Part shown: positions 8,175 through 17,402 of the stretch, piece by piece
Layout: each line of letters starts with the position of its first letter
Position numbering within the stretch: the stretch's first letter is position 1
Source of the DNA: Ectopseudomonas mendocina
Lineage (GTDB): Bacteria > Pseudomonadota > Gammaproteobacteria > Pseudomonadales > Pseudomonadaceae
Direction of reading: 5' to 3'
Assembly (NCBI RefSeq): GCF_007049795.1
Contig: NZ_SCFY01000009.1
Span: 154,961-218,960 of the forward strand
DNA: 64,000 bases
The notes under the pieces: generated by a model
Databases searched by the model: none
Told to the model about the DNA's origin: nothing
Seen by the model: only the letters and a program-made list of their open reading frames with translations
Position numbers and translations under genes: made by a program

Positions 8175-10334
8175 ATGCTGCCCCTGCCGTTTTCCCGTCC
8201 ACCTGCCCGCATCACCCTGCTCGCCCTCGCCTGCCTGAGCGGCCACAGCGCCTTCGCCGAAGAACCTGTGCAACTCGATTCGCTGCAGGTCACCGGCGAA
8301 CAGGTAAGTGAAGTGGAGGCCGCGCGCGAGGAGCTCAAGCGCGTCCCCGGGGCCACCAATGTGGTGGACATGGCCAAGGTCGAGCAAGGCCGCGTGGCTG
8401 GCATCGCCGATGTGCTGGCCTACCAGCCCGGCGTCTACGCGCAGTCCCCCGGCAACGAAGGCGTGAAGATCAGCGTGCGTGGCTCGGGCATCAACCGCGG
8501 CACCGGCTCGCACGCCTCCGGCACCCATATCATGCTCGACGGCCTGCCACTGACCGGTCCAGGCGGCACGCCTTACGAACTGCTGGAGCCGCTGTGGATA
8601 AGTCGCGCCGAAGTACTGCGCGGCGCCAACGGCTTCGACCGTGGTTCGCTAGCCCTGGGCGGCGCCATCGACTACATCACCCACACCGGCTACACCGCGC
8701 CCAAGCTGCAACTGCGCTATGAAGCAGGCAGCCGTGGCTACCAGAAGCGCAGCATCGCCTCCGGCCAGGTGCTGGGCGATTTCGACTACTACTTCGCCCT
8801 CACCGACAGCGAAACCGACGGCTATCAGGATCATTCCTCCGGCAAGGGCAATGGCGTCGCCGCCAACTTCGGCTACCGCCTCAACGAGAACCTGGAGACG
8901 CGCTTCTACCTGCGTTACCGCGAGACCGAGCACGAAGTACCGGGCCGCCTGACCAAGGCGCAGATCGAACATGACCCACGTGCCGCAGCCGCCAACAACC
9001 TGCGTATCGACGCTTACCGCGACCAACCTGCCAGCACCTGGCTGGCCAACAAGACCACCTGGCAGATCGACGATGACTCGACCCTGGTGGCAGGCCTGGC
9101 CTATCACCATTATCCGATGGATATCGTCGAGAACAGCTCGCCGAATGGAAACACCTACCGCGTCCGCGTGGACTACAGCGACGTCAGTGGCACGCTGAAC
9201 TACACCCGCCGGCACACCCTGTTCGGCTTGGACAGCACCACCACCATCGGCTGGCGCACCACCACCACGCTGCCCAGCAGCAAGTCGAAGGAAAATGCCG
9301 CATTACCGATCACAGTGACACCTGTTGTCGGCGCTCCGGTGAACTACCCGGCCGGCACGCTGATGCGCGCCTACGAACACCTGGGTTCGGACACCGTGCT
9401 GCACGTCGGCAACGAGCTGGAGCTAACGCCCGACCTGTGGCTGACCAGCGGCCTGGCGCTGATCCATACCCGCCGCGAAGTGCAGGTGACCTGGCCAGCC
9501 ACCGACGACAAGCTCGACGAAAGCACCTGGGACTACGCACCGCGCATCGGCCTGCGCTACCAGCTTAACCCCGATGTGCAGCTATTCGGCAATATCAGCC
9601 GCTCGGTGGAACCGCCACATGCCTGGTCGATGATCTGGAGCTCGCCACTACGCTTCCCGGCCAGTAACCAGCCGTACGCGTCCCGCCAGCGCGCACCGAT
9701 CTCCATGGACAACCAGACCGCCACCACCTTCGAAGTCGGCGGGCGCGGTGATTCCGCACTGGGCCAGTGGGAGCTCACCTACTACTACTCGCAGGTACGC
9801 CACGAGCTGCTCACCGTCGAGATCGAGAACAACGTCTTCGCCGAATCCAACGCCAGCCCCACCGTGCATCAGGGCATCGAAGCCGGCCTGACTAGCCCGC
9901 TGTGGCAAGGCGGCGCGGCCGGCGCCTTGAGCCTGCGCCAGGCTTACACCTTCAGTGATTTCCACTACCGCGATGACGACGAATTCGGCAGTAACCGCCT
10001 GCCCGGCTTACCGCGCCACTACTACCAAGCCGAGGTGCGCTACGACCACCCGAGCGGCTTCTACGCCGGCCTCAATACCCAGTACGCCTCCAAGGTCGCG
10101 GTGGACTATGCCAACAGCTACTACGCCGATGCCTACGCCACCTTCGGCGCCACCCTCGGCTATGCCTCGCCAAAGGACGACTGGCAGGCCTGGCTCGACC
10201 TGCGCAACCTGACCAACAAACGCTACGCCGCCACCGTGACGCCGGGCTATAACGACAACGGCGCCGATGTGGCGCGCTCCACGCCAGGGGAAGGGTTTGG
10301 GGTGTATACGGGAATGTCTTGGAGTTGGTTGTAA
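8175..10334 (+). CDS. TonB-dependent outer-membrane receptor (FecA/YncD-like)
   Basis: A 719-residue receptor with a signal peptide ending at about residue 28 (HSAFA before EEPVQLDS), a plug domain (VPGATNVVD; IADVLAYQPGVYAQS; SGTHIMLDGLPLTGPG; EVLRGANGFDRGSLALGGAIDYIT) and a 22-strand barrel ending in GMSWSWL. Overall layout and the late stretch NRLPGLPRHYYQAEVRY recall the FecA/YncD type of receptor rather than the hydroxamate type upstream. The ligand is unknown; ferric chelates, metal complexes or small cofactors are possible. There is no partner permease, no Fur-like box that I could see and no cobalamin riboswitch in its 178-bp upstream gap. Confidence 0.85.
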   Translation: MLPLPFSRPPARITLLALACLSGHSAFAEEPVQLDSLQVTGEQVSEVEAAREELKRVPGATNVVDMAKVEQGRVAGIADVLAYQPGVYAQSPGNEGVKISVRGSGINRGTGSHASGTHIMLDGLPLTGPGGTPYELLEPLWISRAEVLRGANGFDRGSLALGGAIDYITHTGYTAPKLQLRYEAGSRGYQKRSIASGQVLGDFDYYFALTDSETDGYQDHSSGKGNGVAANFGYRLNENLETRFYLRYRETEHEVPGRLTKAQIEHDPRAAAANNLRIDAYRDQPASTWLANKTTWQIDDDSTLVAGLAYHHYPMDIVENSSPNGNTYRVRVDYSDVSGTLNYTRRHTLFGLDSTTTIGWRTTTTLPSSKSKENAALPITVTPVVGAPVNYPAGTLMRAYEHLGSDTVLHVGNELELTPDLWLTSGLALIHTRREVQVTWPATDDKLDESTWDYAPRIGLRYQLNPDVQLFGNISRSVEPPHAWSMIWSSPLRFPASNQPYASRQRAPISMDNQTATTFEVGGRGDSALGQWELTYYYSQVRHELLTVEIENNVFAESNASPTVHQGIEAGLTSPLWQGGAAGALSLRQAYTFSDFHYRDDDEFGSNRLPGLPRHYYQAEVRYDHPSGFYAGLNTQYASKVAVDYANSYYADAYATFGATLGYASPKDDWQAWLDLRNLTNKRYAATVTPGYNDNGADVARSTPGEGFGVYTGMSWSWL

Positions 10335-10404
10335 GCGGCTGAGACAAAGTCATCCGTTACACGACTGCTACTATCGAGTTAACCATCGTATAAGCAGGCC
10401 AAGG

Positions 10405-10692
10405 ATGACGGATAAAAACGATCAGGTATCAATCTCTCCACTGCCAGGGCAGTTGCCGCTATTCCCCGGTTCAGTAGATACGCCAAGCGTGCCGGCCGAA
10501 CGAGAATTGCCGGAGAAGCAGTTCAGCAAATATGTCGTTTATGTAGACGAAAGCCGCGATCACGGGCTGGAAAGTATTGATCCCAATTACCCGGTTTTCG
10601 TTCTCGCTTTCTGCGCTTCCACAAAAATCACTATGCGCAGCGTGTCGTGCCCTCAATCGACGGCCAGGACAGATGCCTGCATCTGCCGCTGA
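10405..10692 (+). pseudogene. Decayed DUF3800 gene remnant
   Basis: The frame starting at 10405 encodes a proline-rich leader and then KYVVYVDESRDHGLESIDPN and YPVFVLAFC, which is the N-terminus of DUF3800 proteins, whose usual motif is VDESGDH (here Gly is Arg). Similarity then moves to another frame: the shifted reading gives FHKNHYAQRVVPSI, the expected continuation, before all similarity ends near 10650. The gene is thus frameshifted within about 80 codons and lacks most of its domain. A convergent AraC gene lies immediately after it. The 384 bp between the TonB receptor and the AraC gene contain nothing else I can support. Confidence 0.7.
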
Positions 10693-10718
10693 AAAATGAG
10701 CTCATCACTGCATCGTCC

Positions 10719-11582
10719 TCACTCCCTGAGACTCGGATTGTAGCTATCGACTACCCGCCGATACTGGCTTGGGGATGCGCCGATATGCTGCCTGAAGAAC
10801 CGTGTGAAGTGACCCTGCTCGGAAAATCCAAGGCTCTCGGCGAGCTGGCCAAGGGTGCCGCTTCGCTCGCGCTCCAACCAGAGGAAAGCGCGGCGCATAC
10901 GCGCATCGTTGAGCATCAGAGCGGGCGTCATGCCGGTATCCTTGCGAAACAGCGTGAAGAAGTGCGCACGGGACAACCCCGCAGTCTGTGCCGCGTTGCC
11001 AATGCAATCGGGATCATCGAGATGACTTTGCAGATAGTCACAGGCGCGGCGAATACGCGTATCGCGAAAACCCTGGCACACCTGGGCGCCAAGACGGCGT
11101 AGCTGCCGCCATTGCGAGTAATCCTCGATCAGTCCGATAAGGAAATCGAACAGCAAGAACTCGATGCGTTCACGCGGCACCAGCCCGACACTGCAGGCCT
11201 CTGCGATCAACTGATCAGCCATTGCCCGGTTCTTGCTACTCAGCTCGATGCATGGCTGCACGAAAAAGCCCGGGTGCGCGCTCAATGCCAAGGATTGCTG
11301 CGCCTCGGCCAGCCAGGCAGGTTCAATATAGAGCGCGAGGATCTGTGTCTGCTCAGCGCCCGATTGAAAGTCGTAATAATGAGGTTGCCAGGCATTGACC
11401 AGCACCGCGCAGCGATCGGTCAAAGGCACCTGACGGCCATTGACGTTGAAGAAGGTATCCGCGCCGGATGCCTTTATCAGTACATGGCACTCATGATGTG
11501 AGTGAGTGACCAGAGGGCGATCCATGTCAAGCAGAGCGACCCGACCGAATTTGCCGTGAAAGACCCGCTGTGCGACAGACAT
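10719..11582 (-). CDS. AraC-family regulator of the putative furoate cluster
   Basis: A 287-residue AraC-type regulator: an N-terminal cupin-like sensor (DRPLVTHSHHECHVLIKASG, typical of AraC_binding domains) and a C-terminal HTH pair (IGNAAQTAGLSRAHFFTLFRKDTGMTP and LAESLGFSEQGHFTRFFRQHIG, ending SPSQYRRV). It is 129 bp beyond XdhC in the same orientation at the edge of the molybdenum hydroxylase cluster. I infer it activates the cluster in response to the aromatic acid or its CoA ester. The ATG at 11582 is followed directly by domain sequence. Confidence 0.85.
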   Translation of the reverse strand: MSVAQRVFHGKFGRVALLDMDRPLVTHSHHECHVLIKASGADTFFNVNGRQVPLTDRCAVLVNAWQPHYYDFQSGAEQTQILALYIEPAWLAEAQQSLALSAHPGFFVQPCIELSSKNRAMADQLIAEACSVGLVPRERIEFLLFDFLIGLIEDYSQWRQLRRLGAQVCQGFRDTRIRRACDYLQSHLDDPDCIGNAAQTAGLSRAHFFTLFRKDTGMTPALMLNDARMRRAFLWLERERSGTLGQLAESLGFSEQGHFTRFFRQHIGASPSQYRRVVDSYNPSLRE

Positions 11583-11711
11583 TGCTAACTCCTTCCGACT
11601 CGATGGATCGACGGCGTGCTGGGTGACTCACAGTAACTCACATTAGCGATGCGGTGGTTATCCGTCTGGATACCGGCTGCAGCACTCACGGATCGACAAG
11701 GATCAATTGCT

Positions 11712-12677
11712 TCAGAGTTCATCGCGCGCCTTGCCATGGTATACCCGCAAGACATCGGCAATCACCGAGAGTGCGATCTCGGCCGGAGTCTTGCTGCCAA
11801 GGTCGAGACCTATAGGCATATGGATACGCGCAATCTGCTCCTCGTTCAAGCCACCCACCCGAGCCAGGCGTTCAGCACGACGGGCGGACGTCTGCCGCGA
11901 GCCCATGGCTCCGATATAGAACGCTGGCGTGCGTACCGCCTCCATCAGGGCCAGGTCATCGATACGCGGGTCATGAGTGAGGGCGACCACCGCGGTGGCT
12001 TCATGGCAATTCCCGGCGGCAATGAATTCTGATGGCATCCGCGGGTAGAACCGGGCGCCCTGGGGAGCATGCCCGCTCATCTCCTCCCGTGGGTCACAGG
12101 CGATCACCTCGCAGCCAATGGCGCGAGCGAAGCTGGCACAGTACTCGGCCACGGGCGACAGACCGGCCAGCACCAGGCGCAGTGCTGGGCCGACACGGAC
12201 ACGCACTTGTTCCGCGTGCACCTGAGTAGCTTCACCCCCCAGATCGAGCGCCAGTGAGAATTTACCGCTCGTGAGATCGAGCTCGCGAACCAGCCGACGC
12301 TGGCCAAGCAGAGCAGCACTGACATCCTGCAGATGATTAAGCCAGTGCTCGTCAGGCAGCCGATGTTCGACCAGAACCTGAAGGATGCCGCCGCACGGCA
12401 GTCGTAAGCGCTGACGCTCGTCGTCGCTCTCGCCATAGCGAACGATCTGTGCCGGCGCCTGCAGCTCACCGCGTGCCAGCGCTTCGAGAAAAGCCTCCTC
12501 AACGCAACCACCGGACAGCGAGCCGACGAACTGGCCGTCCGCGCGTGCCACCAACATCGCACCGGGCGCCCGTGGCGCCGAACCATAGGTGGAAAGCACC
12601 GTACACAACCAGAGCGGATGCCCATCGCGCGCCCACTGCAAGGCGCTATCCATCACGTGGAGGTCAAGCTGGCGCAT
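11712..12677 (-). CDS. XdhC/CoxI-family molybdenum hydroxylase maturation factor
   Basis: A 321-residue protein with an N-terminal XdhC_CoxI domain (LCTVLSTYGSAPRAPGAML and VGSLSGGCVEEAFLEAL) and a C-terminal Rossmann-like domain (EVIACDPREEM; AVVALTHDPRIDD; FYIGAMGSRQTSARR). Family members bind and sulfurate molybdenum cofactor and insert it into xanthine dehydrogenase-type enzymes. That fits the three-subunit molybdenum hydroxylase encoded about 5 kb away in the same cluster. I place the start at the ATG at 12677, which has GGAG 8 nt before it; a TTG two codons earlier would be too near the ribosome site. Confidence 0.88.
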   Translation of the reverse strand: MRQLDLHVMDSALQWARDGHPLWLCTVLSTYGSAPRAPGAMLVARADGQFVGSLSGGCVEEAFLEALARGELQAPAQIVRYGESDDERQRLRLPCGGILQVLVEHRLPDEHWLNHLQDVSAALLGQRRLVRELDLTSGKFSLALDLGGEATQVHAEQVRVRVGPALRLVLAGLSPVAEYCASFARAIGCEVIACDPREEMSGHAPQGARFYPRMPSEFIAAGNCHEATAVVALTHDPRIDDLALMEAVRTPAFYIGAMGSRQTSARRAERLARVGGLNEEQIARIHMPIGLDLGSKTPAEIALSVIADVLRVYHGKARDEL

Positions 12678-12753
12678 GTTCAACGCTCCCTCGCCGGACC
12701 CAGCGTGAAAATCGGTTAACCTTCGCCTCTTCAGTCAGACAGGCTTCCACGTA

Positions 12754-13530
12754 ATGACGCATCGGCAGTTTCTCCAGACCCGCATATCCCGTCTTGAATA
12801 CCAGCTTCTGCGGCCAGCAGAGCAGGGAGCTGTGCTCGTGTTGCTGCATGAGGGGCTTGGCAGTCTTGACCTGTGGAAAGACTTTCCAGCGCAACTGGCC
12901 GATGCCTGTGCCGCGCCAGTACTGGTCTACAGCCGGCAGGGCTATGGTCGCTCGAGCCCGGTGACGCTGCCGCGTCCACTCGACTACCTGAGCCAGGACG
13001 GGCCGCAGGAACTCGAACATGTGCTTGATGGCCTGGCACTCGATCAGGTGATTCTGGTCGGTCACAGCGACGGAGCCTCCATCGCCCTCGCCTACGCGTC
13101 TCGCCAGGACCCACGGGTGAAGGGCGTCGTGGTACTTGCACCGCATGTAGACGTCGAGCCTGCCAGCGTCGCTGGCGTGCGCCGCACGGTCCAGGCATAC
13201 ACCCGCGGCGACCTGCACGAACGTCTGCGTGCCTACCACGGCAGCAACCTCGAGGGCGCCTTCCACGGCTGGAGCGACACCTGGCTCAACCCGGACTTCG
13301 CCACCTGGAATCTCCACACGGCCCTGCCTCTCATTCAAGTGCCCGTACTCGCCATCCAGGGTGATAACGACGAATTCGCCACCCCGGCCCAGTTGCAAAA
13401 CCTCGCGTCCATGGTAAGTGGCCCATGCCGCACGCTGCTGCTTGAACACTGCCGGCACTTTCCGCAGAACCAGGCCCGCGCTCGCGTGCTGGAGCTGATC
13501 GATGAGTTCCGGGCAACGCTGGATCGCTGA
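12754..13530 (+). CDS. Alpha/beta hydrolase in the putative furoate cluster
   Basis: A 258-residue alpha/beta hydrolase. Visible features are the oxyanion segment LLHEGLGSLDLW, nucleophile elbow GHSDG (about residues 96-100), the acid in QGDNDEFATP and the catalytic histidine in EHCRHFP. It is transcribed divergently from xdhC, 76 bp away, and convergently with the BenE-type carrier. Substrate is not known; in this context it might hydrolyse a lactone, ester or CoA thioester derived from the furan ring, or clear an aberrant intermediate. That role is inference from position only. Confidence 0.8.
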   Translation: MTHRQFLQTRISRLEYQLLRPAEQGAVLVLLHEGLGSLDLWKDFPAQLADACAAPVLVYSRQGYGRSSPVTLPRPLDYLSQDGPQELEHVLDGLALDQVILVGHSDGASIALAYASRQDPRVKGVVVLAPHVDVEPASVAGVRRTVQAYTRGDLHERLRAYHGSNLEGAFHGWSDTWLNPDFATWNLHTALPLIQVPVLAIQGDNDEFATPAQLQNLASMVSGPCRTLLLEHCRHFPQNQARARVLELIDEFRATLDR

Positions 13531-13571
13531 AGCACCCAACGCCTGACGAATGACCACGGCGCTCATGTTCA

Positions 13572-13670
13572 TCAGCGCTCACAGGTGCTCGCCTCGACTT
13601 CGTCGAGGGCGGGCAGGTATTCCGGCGTTTCGCGCCAACATTTGACCACGCCGAGCTCGATATCGAACAT
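13572..13670 (-). CDS. Possible 32-residue small protein
   Basis: An ATG-started frame of 32 codons (MFDIELGVVKCWRETPEY..., ending TCER) in the 190-bp gap between the alpha/beta hydrolase and the BenE-type carrier. It reads in the cluster's main direction and has a balanced composition, but there is no convincing Shine-Dalgarno and no family I know. It may equally be the remnant of a longer gene or chance. Confidence 0.2.
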   Translation of the reverse strand: MFDIELGVVKCWRETPEYLPALDEVEASTCER

Positions 13671-13719
13671 GCTTTAAGACGTGCGCGGTGTGTCGTTACT
13701 CGACGACGGCAGCGCGACT

Positions 13720-14961
13720 TTAGGCGGCCTGCTCACGGTGCAACTCGCCGAGCACCCAGGACACCGCCACGCCGATCACCAGCGCCCAGAACGGCGCGCT
13801 GATACCGAACAGGCTGAACTTGCTCATGGCCACCACTAGGGCGACAAATGCACCGATCTGGCAACCGGTGTCTTTGTGGAAGGCCTGCTGCAACGAGCTG
13901 AGCAACACGCCGATCATCGCCAGGCCGGCGACCACCAGGATCAACTCACGCGGCAAGGCGAGGATGAAAGGCACGGCGATACCGGCGAATACGCCAAACA
14001 GGGCGAAGAGCACGCCATTGACCAGGGTCGCCCCGTAGCGTTGACGCGGATCGTCGCCGGCCTGCTCGGAACCGCAGATCGCCGTCATCGGCCCGGCGAT
14101 ATTGGCGTTGTGTCCGCCCAACAGCCCGGCCAGCATGCCGCCCACGCCGCTCACCACGGTCATCGCATTGACCGGAGGCTTGTAGCCCTCGACCATCAGT
14201 ACACCGGTGGCCTGGGCATTTTCGGCACCGATTACCAGCGCCGCCAGCGGCACCGATATGGCGAAGAAGGTCTCCAGGGTGAACATGGGCGCGGTGAAAG
14301 CCGGCATTACGAAGGCGATGTCCACATCCGCCGGTTTCAGCAGGCCCAGAGCCAGGGCCGCGGCGAAGCCCACCAGCCCGGCAGCCAGCACCGGCGGCAC
14401 CGCCTTGAAGAAGCGCATGACCAGGAAGTAGGTCAGCGCCGCCAGACCGGCCATTAGCGGAACGCTGCCGACCGCTTCTACCGCACCGACGCCGAAGCGG
14501 ATCATCGCCCCGGCGATCATCGCCATGACGATGGGCATCGGCAGCCAGCGCATCAACTTGCCGATCACCCCGCTCAAGCCGAGCAGCAAGACCAGCGCGC
14601 CGCTCATGATGAAAGCGCCGACCGCCTGGCGAAAATCCAGACCGGCAAGTGCCGCGATCATGATCGCCGCGCCAGGAATCGAATAAGCGCCGCAGATCGG
14701 CTGACGGTAGCGCAGCGCCATGCCGATGCTGATCAGTCCGCCGAGCACATAGATGGCGAATAGCCAGGCAACCGTCTGGCCATTGCTCAATTGGCCGGCT
14801 TCAGCGGCGCTGATGACGATCAGCGCCGGCCCGGAACAGCCGAACAGCGCGGCTACTACCCCGGCGCTGACCGACTTGAGGTTGATTGCCTCTCGGATTG
14901 AGTAGCCCGATGAGGCGCCGGAAGTTGGTGCAGTATCAGTGTTTGCTTGTTTGCCAATCAT
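13720..14961 (-). CDS. BenE-family aromatic acid:H+ symporter, probable furoate transporter
   Basis: A 413-residue inner-membrane protein with about 12 hydrophobic segments and BenE-family features (SGPALIVISAAEAGQLSN; YSIPGAAIMIAAL; GGHNANIAGPMTAICGS). The family imports benzoate-like acids with protons. It is the last gene of the cluster that contains the molybdenum hydroxylase, CoA ligase and crotonase-fold enzyme, so the substrate is probably the aromatic acid degraded there, here inferred to be 2-furoate. The ATG at 14961 is preceded by GGAGA 8 nt upstream, better than an upstream in-frame alternative at 15003. Confidence 0.85.
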   Translation of the reverse strand: MIGKQANTDTAPTSGASSGYSIREAINLKSVSAGVVAALFGCSGPALIVISAAEAGQLSNGQTVAWLFAIYVLGGLISIGMALRYRQPICGAYSIPGAAIMIAALAGLDFRQAVGAFIMSGALVLLLGLSGVIGKLMRWLPMPIVMAMIAGAMIRFGVGAVEAVGSVPLMAGLAALTYFLVMRFFKAVPPVLAAGLVGFAAALALGLLKPADVDIAFVMPAFTAPMFTLETFFAISVPLAALVIGAENAQATGVLMVEGYKPPVNAMTVVSGVGGMLAGLLGGHNANIAGPMTAICGSEQAGDDPRQRYGATLVNGVLFALFGVFAGIAVPFILALPRELILVVAGLAMIGVLLSSLQQAFHKDTGCQIGAFVALVVAMSKFSLFGISAPFWALVIGVAVSWVLGELHREQAA

Positions 14962-15044
14962 GACCCGTTCTCCGCGATTGTTGTTGTAATGCGGTACAGC
15001 CATTGTCTGCCGAGGCCTGCCGCAGGCAAGCCCCGACGGGAAGG

Positions 15045-15848
15045 TTACTCGCCGCGGAATACGGCCGGGCGCTTGCTGTGGAACGCCTCGACGCCTTCCT
15101 TGAAGTCATGCGAGCTGCGCAGGCGGCTGTAGCAGTGACCTTCCATCTCGATGGCGACCTTCAATGGTGCATCCTCGTTGTCGTTGATCAGCTTCTTGGC
15201 GGTACGCTGAGCCAGCGGCGAGAAACGGCGTAGCTCGTCGGCCAATGCATCGACCGCGCTTTCCAGCTCGGAGTCCGGTACGCATTCGGTGACGAAGCCC
15301 CAGTCATAGGCCTGCTGACCGCTGACGCGTTTGGCACGCATGACCATATGCTTGGTCCGGGTGATGCCGATCATCTTCTGCAGACGCGCCGAACCGCCGG
15401 AGCCCGGGATCTGCCCGAGATTCTGTTCCGGTAGCGCGTAGCGCGCGGTTTCCGAAGCGATGCGGAAGTCGCAGGCCAGCGACAACTCGAAGCCGACGCC
15501 AAAGGTGTAGCCACGGTTGGCAACGATCACCGGCTTGCTGCAGCGTTCTGGCGCGGCGACGTTCCAGGCCAGCTTGGAAACATGCTCCGGCGATGCTTCC
15601 AGGAAGCCCTTGATGTCGCCGCCACTGGAGAAATGCTCGCCCTGGGCGCGCAACACGATCACGCGAACGCCAGGATGCGCATCCAGCGCCTCGAATACCT
15701 GGCGCAGCGTTTCGCGCTGGCTCATGGCAATGACGTTGTACGGTGGGCGGCCGAGGATGATGTCGGCACGTTCGCGAGCGGTGTCGACCTCAACGTTGAA
15801 GCCGTCGAATGGGTTGTTCAGGAACTGCTCAATCTCGGTGGTATTCAT
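15045..15848 (-). CDS. hmfE: Crotonase-fold enzyme, probable 2-oxoglutaroyl-CoA hydrolase HmfE
   Basis: A 267-residue enoyl-CoA hydratase/isomerase family protein. The oxyanion-hole segments are EHFSSGGDIKGF (about 70-81) and NRGYTFGVGFELSLACDFRI (about 110-129), and the second acidic region is ALPEQNLGQIPGSGG. In the furoate pathway the enzyme of this family (HmfE) hydrolyses 2-oxoglutaroyl-CoA to 2-oxoglutarate and CoA. The assignment rests on gene order: Mo subunit, FAD subunit, FeS subunit, CoA ligase, crotonase is exactly hmfA-B-C-D-E. On sequence alone I could only say crotonase family. It starts 24 bp after the CoA ligase stop. Confidence 0.68.
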   Translation of the reverse strand: MNTTEIEQFLNNPFDGFNVEVDTARERADIILGRPPYNVIAMSQRETLRQVFEALDAHPGVRVIVLRAQGEHFSSGGDIKGFLEASPEHVSKLAWNVAAPERCSKPVIVANRGYTFGVGFELSLACDFRIASETARYALPEQNLGQIPGSGGSARLQKMIGITRTKHMVMRAKRVSGQQAYDWGFVTECVPDSELESAVDALADELRRFSPLAQRTAKKLINDNEDAPLKVAIEMEGHCYSRLRSSHDFKEGVEAFHSKRPAVFRGE

Positions 15849-15872
15849 GGTCTTTCCTCTCGTCTAATGGGG

Positions 15873-17402
15873 TCAGCTGTCAGCCTTGAGCTCGCCGTAC
15901 TGGGCGAGCAGTACGCGGCGCAGGATCTTGCCGACCGGGGATTTTGGAATCTGCTCGATGAATTCGTAGCGACGCGGGCGCTTGAAACGGGCAAGGCCGG
16001 AAGTGACGCAGTGGGTGTCTAGTTCTGCTTCGCTGACCGGGTGGCGCAACTTGATGAAAGCGGCGATCAGCTTGCCCCATTGCTCGTCGGGCAACCCAAC
16101 CACCGCGACTTCCTCTACTGCTGGGTGCAGCGACAAGACGTTCTCGATTTCCGCCGGGCTGACGTTCTCGCCACCGGTGATGATCAGGTCATCAACACGA
16201 CCGGTGACGAACAGGTCGCCTTCCTCATCGAAGAATCCGGTGTCACCGGTGAAGTACCAGCCGTCACGCAGCGACTTGTCATCCGCGTCGGGACGCTTCC
16301 AGTACCCTTCAAAGGCCTCGTCGCTGGCCAGGTCGGCGATGATCTGGCCCTCCTCGTTGGGCCTGGCGACCTCGTCTGGTGAGCGAGCGTCCAGACCGAC
16401 CACGCGAATCCGCTGATTCAACGCGCAGCGGCCGGACGAACCTGGCTTGCGCGCCGCATTCTGGTCGATGGTGAAGGTGTAAATCTCCGAGCTGCCGTAG
16501 TGATTGACGAACAGCTCCGGCTGAAACGCTGCCTCGACCCGACGCATCAGACCGTCGCTCATCGGCGCTCCCGCAAAGCCGATCTTGCGCACGCTGGCGA
16601 CCCGTTGAGGGCTGAACTCCGGGTGCTCGATGAGCATGTGGTACAGCGTCGGTACCAGATAGAGGTTGCTGATTTTCTCGCGCTCGATGGCATTGAGCGT
16701 GGCCTGAACGTCGAACTTCGCTACGCAGACGAAGTGGCCATCGATCAGCGTCATGGACAACAGCGAGCGCACACCCATGGTGTGGTACAGCGGCATCACC
16801 CCCAGCGTGCACTCCTCGTGGCCGTAGAGGTTCTGCGCCACATGCGCCACGGCTGCCGCACGTTCGACACGGTGCCGACGCGGTACGCCCTTGGGCCGGC
16901 TGGTGGTGCCTGAGGTATAGAGCATCAGCGACCAGTCTTCCGGGCTGGCGCGCAGAATGGTCTGCGCCGGCGCCTCGGCGCATAGCTGTTCGAAACTCAG
17001 GGCGCTCTCGTCTGCCAGTTCGCCAACGCTGACGCAGGGAATTCGCAGCTGGCCAGCGCCACGTACAGCCTCGACCGAGGAATCGTCGTGGATCAGTGCC
17101 CGGGCATCGGCATCCTCCAGACACCAGCTCAGATCATCCGCCGTGCAACGCCAGTTCAGCGGCGTCATGACGATGCCACTGAACTGGCAGGCCCAGTGCA
17201 ACGTCGCCATCTGCCAGTTGTTCTGCATCACTGCCACCAGACGATCGCCCTTGGCGAGCCCGAGACGCTGCAGCCCGTGGGCGGCACGCTGAATGTCGGC
17301 AAACCACTGTTCGTAGGTTTTTCTCAACGCGCCGTCGCTGATCGCAATCGCACCCGGGCGGCGCTCGACTGCGGCAAGAAAGCTGCGTCCTAAATCAAAC
17401 AT
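15873..17402 (-). CDS. hmfD: AMP-dependent acyl-CoA synthetase, probable 2-furoyl-CoA synthetase HmfD
   Basis: A 509-residue member of the ANL (adenylate-forming) family. It shows the phosphate-binding motif LMLYTSGTTSRPKGVPRRH, the aromatic motif YGSSEIY, the hinge region GDTGFFDEEGDLFVTGRVDD with IITGGENVSPAEIE, and the catalytic lysine in KSPVGKILRR near the C-terminus. Family chemistry is acid + ATP + CoA to acyl-CoA + AMP + PPi. From gene order I infer that 2-furoate is the acid; benzoate-type acids remain possible. The start at 17402 overlaps the hmfC stop by 8 bp, indicating coupling. The 45 codons upstream in frame overlap hmfC and are not part of the protein. Confidence 0.72.
   Translation of the reverse strand: MFDLGRSFLAAVERRPGAIAISDGALRKTYEQWFADIQRAAHGLQRLGLAKGDRLVAVMQNNWQMATLHWACQFSGIVMTPLNWRCTADDLSWCLEDADARALIHDDSSVEAVRGAGQLRIPCVSVGELADESALSFEQLCAEAPAQTILRASPEDWSLMLYTSGTTSRPKGVPRRHRVERAAAVAHVAQNLYGHEECTLGVMPLYHTMGVRSLLSMTLIDGHFVCVAKFDVQATLNAIEREKISNLYLVPTLYHMLIEHPEFSPQRVASVRKIGFAGAPMSDGLMRRVEAAFQPELFVNHYGSSEIYTFTIDQNAARKPGSSGRCALNQRIRVVGLDARSPDEVARPNEEGQIIADLASDEAFEGYWKRPDADDKSLRDGWYFTGDTGFFDEEGDLFVTGRVDDLIITGGENVSPAEIENVLSLHPAVEEVAVVGLPDEQWGKLIAAFIKLRHPVSEAELDTHCVTSGLARFKRPRRYEFIEQIPKSPVGKILRRVLLAQYGELKADS

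Noticed and set aside
12664..13572. 302-codon frame opposite the alpha/beta hydrolase
   Set aside because: The hydrolase strand has a full catalytic triad; this strand has no motifs.
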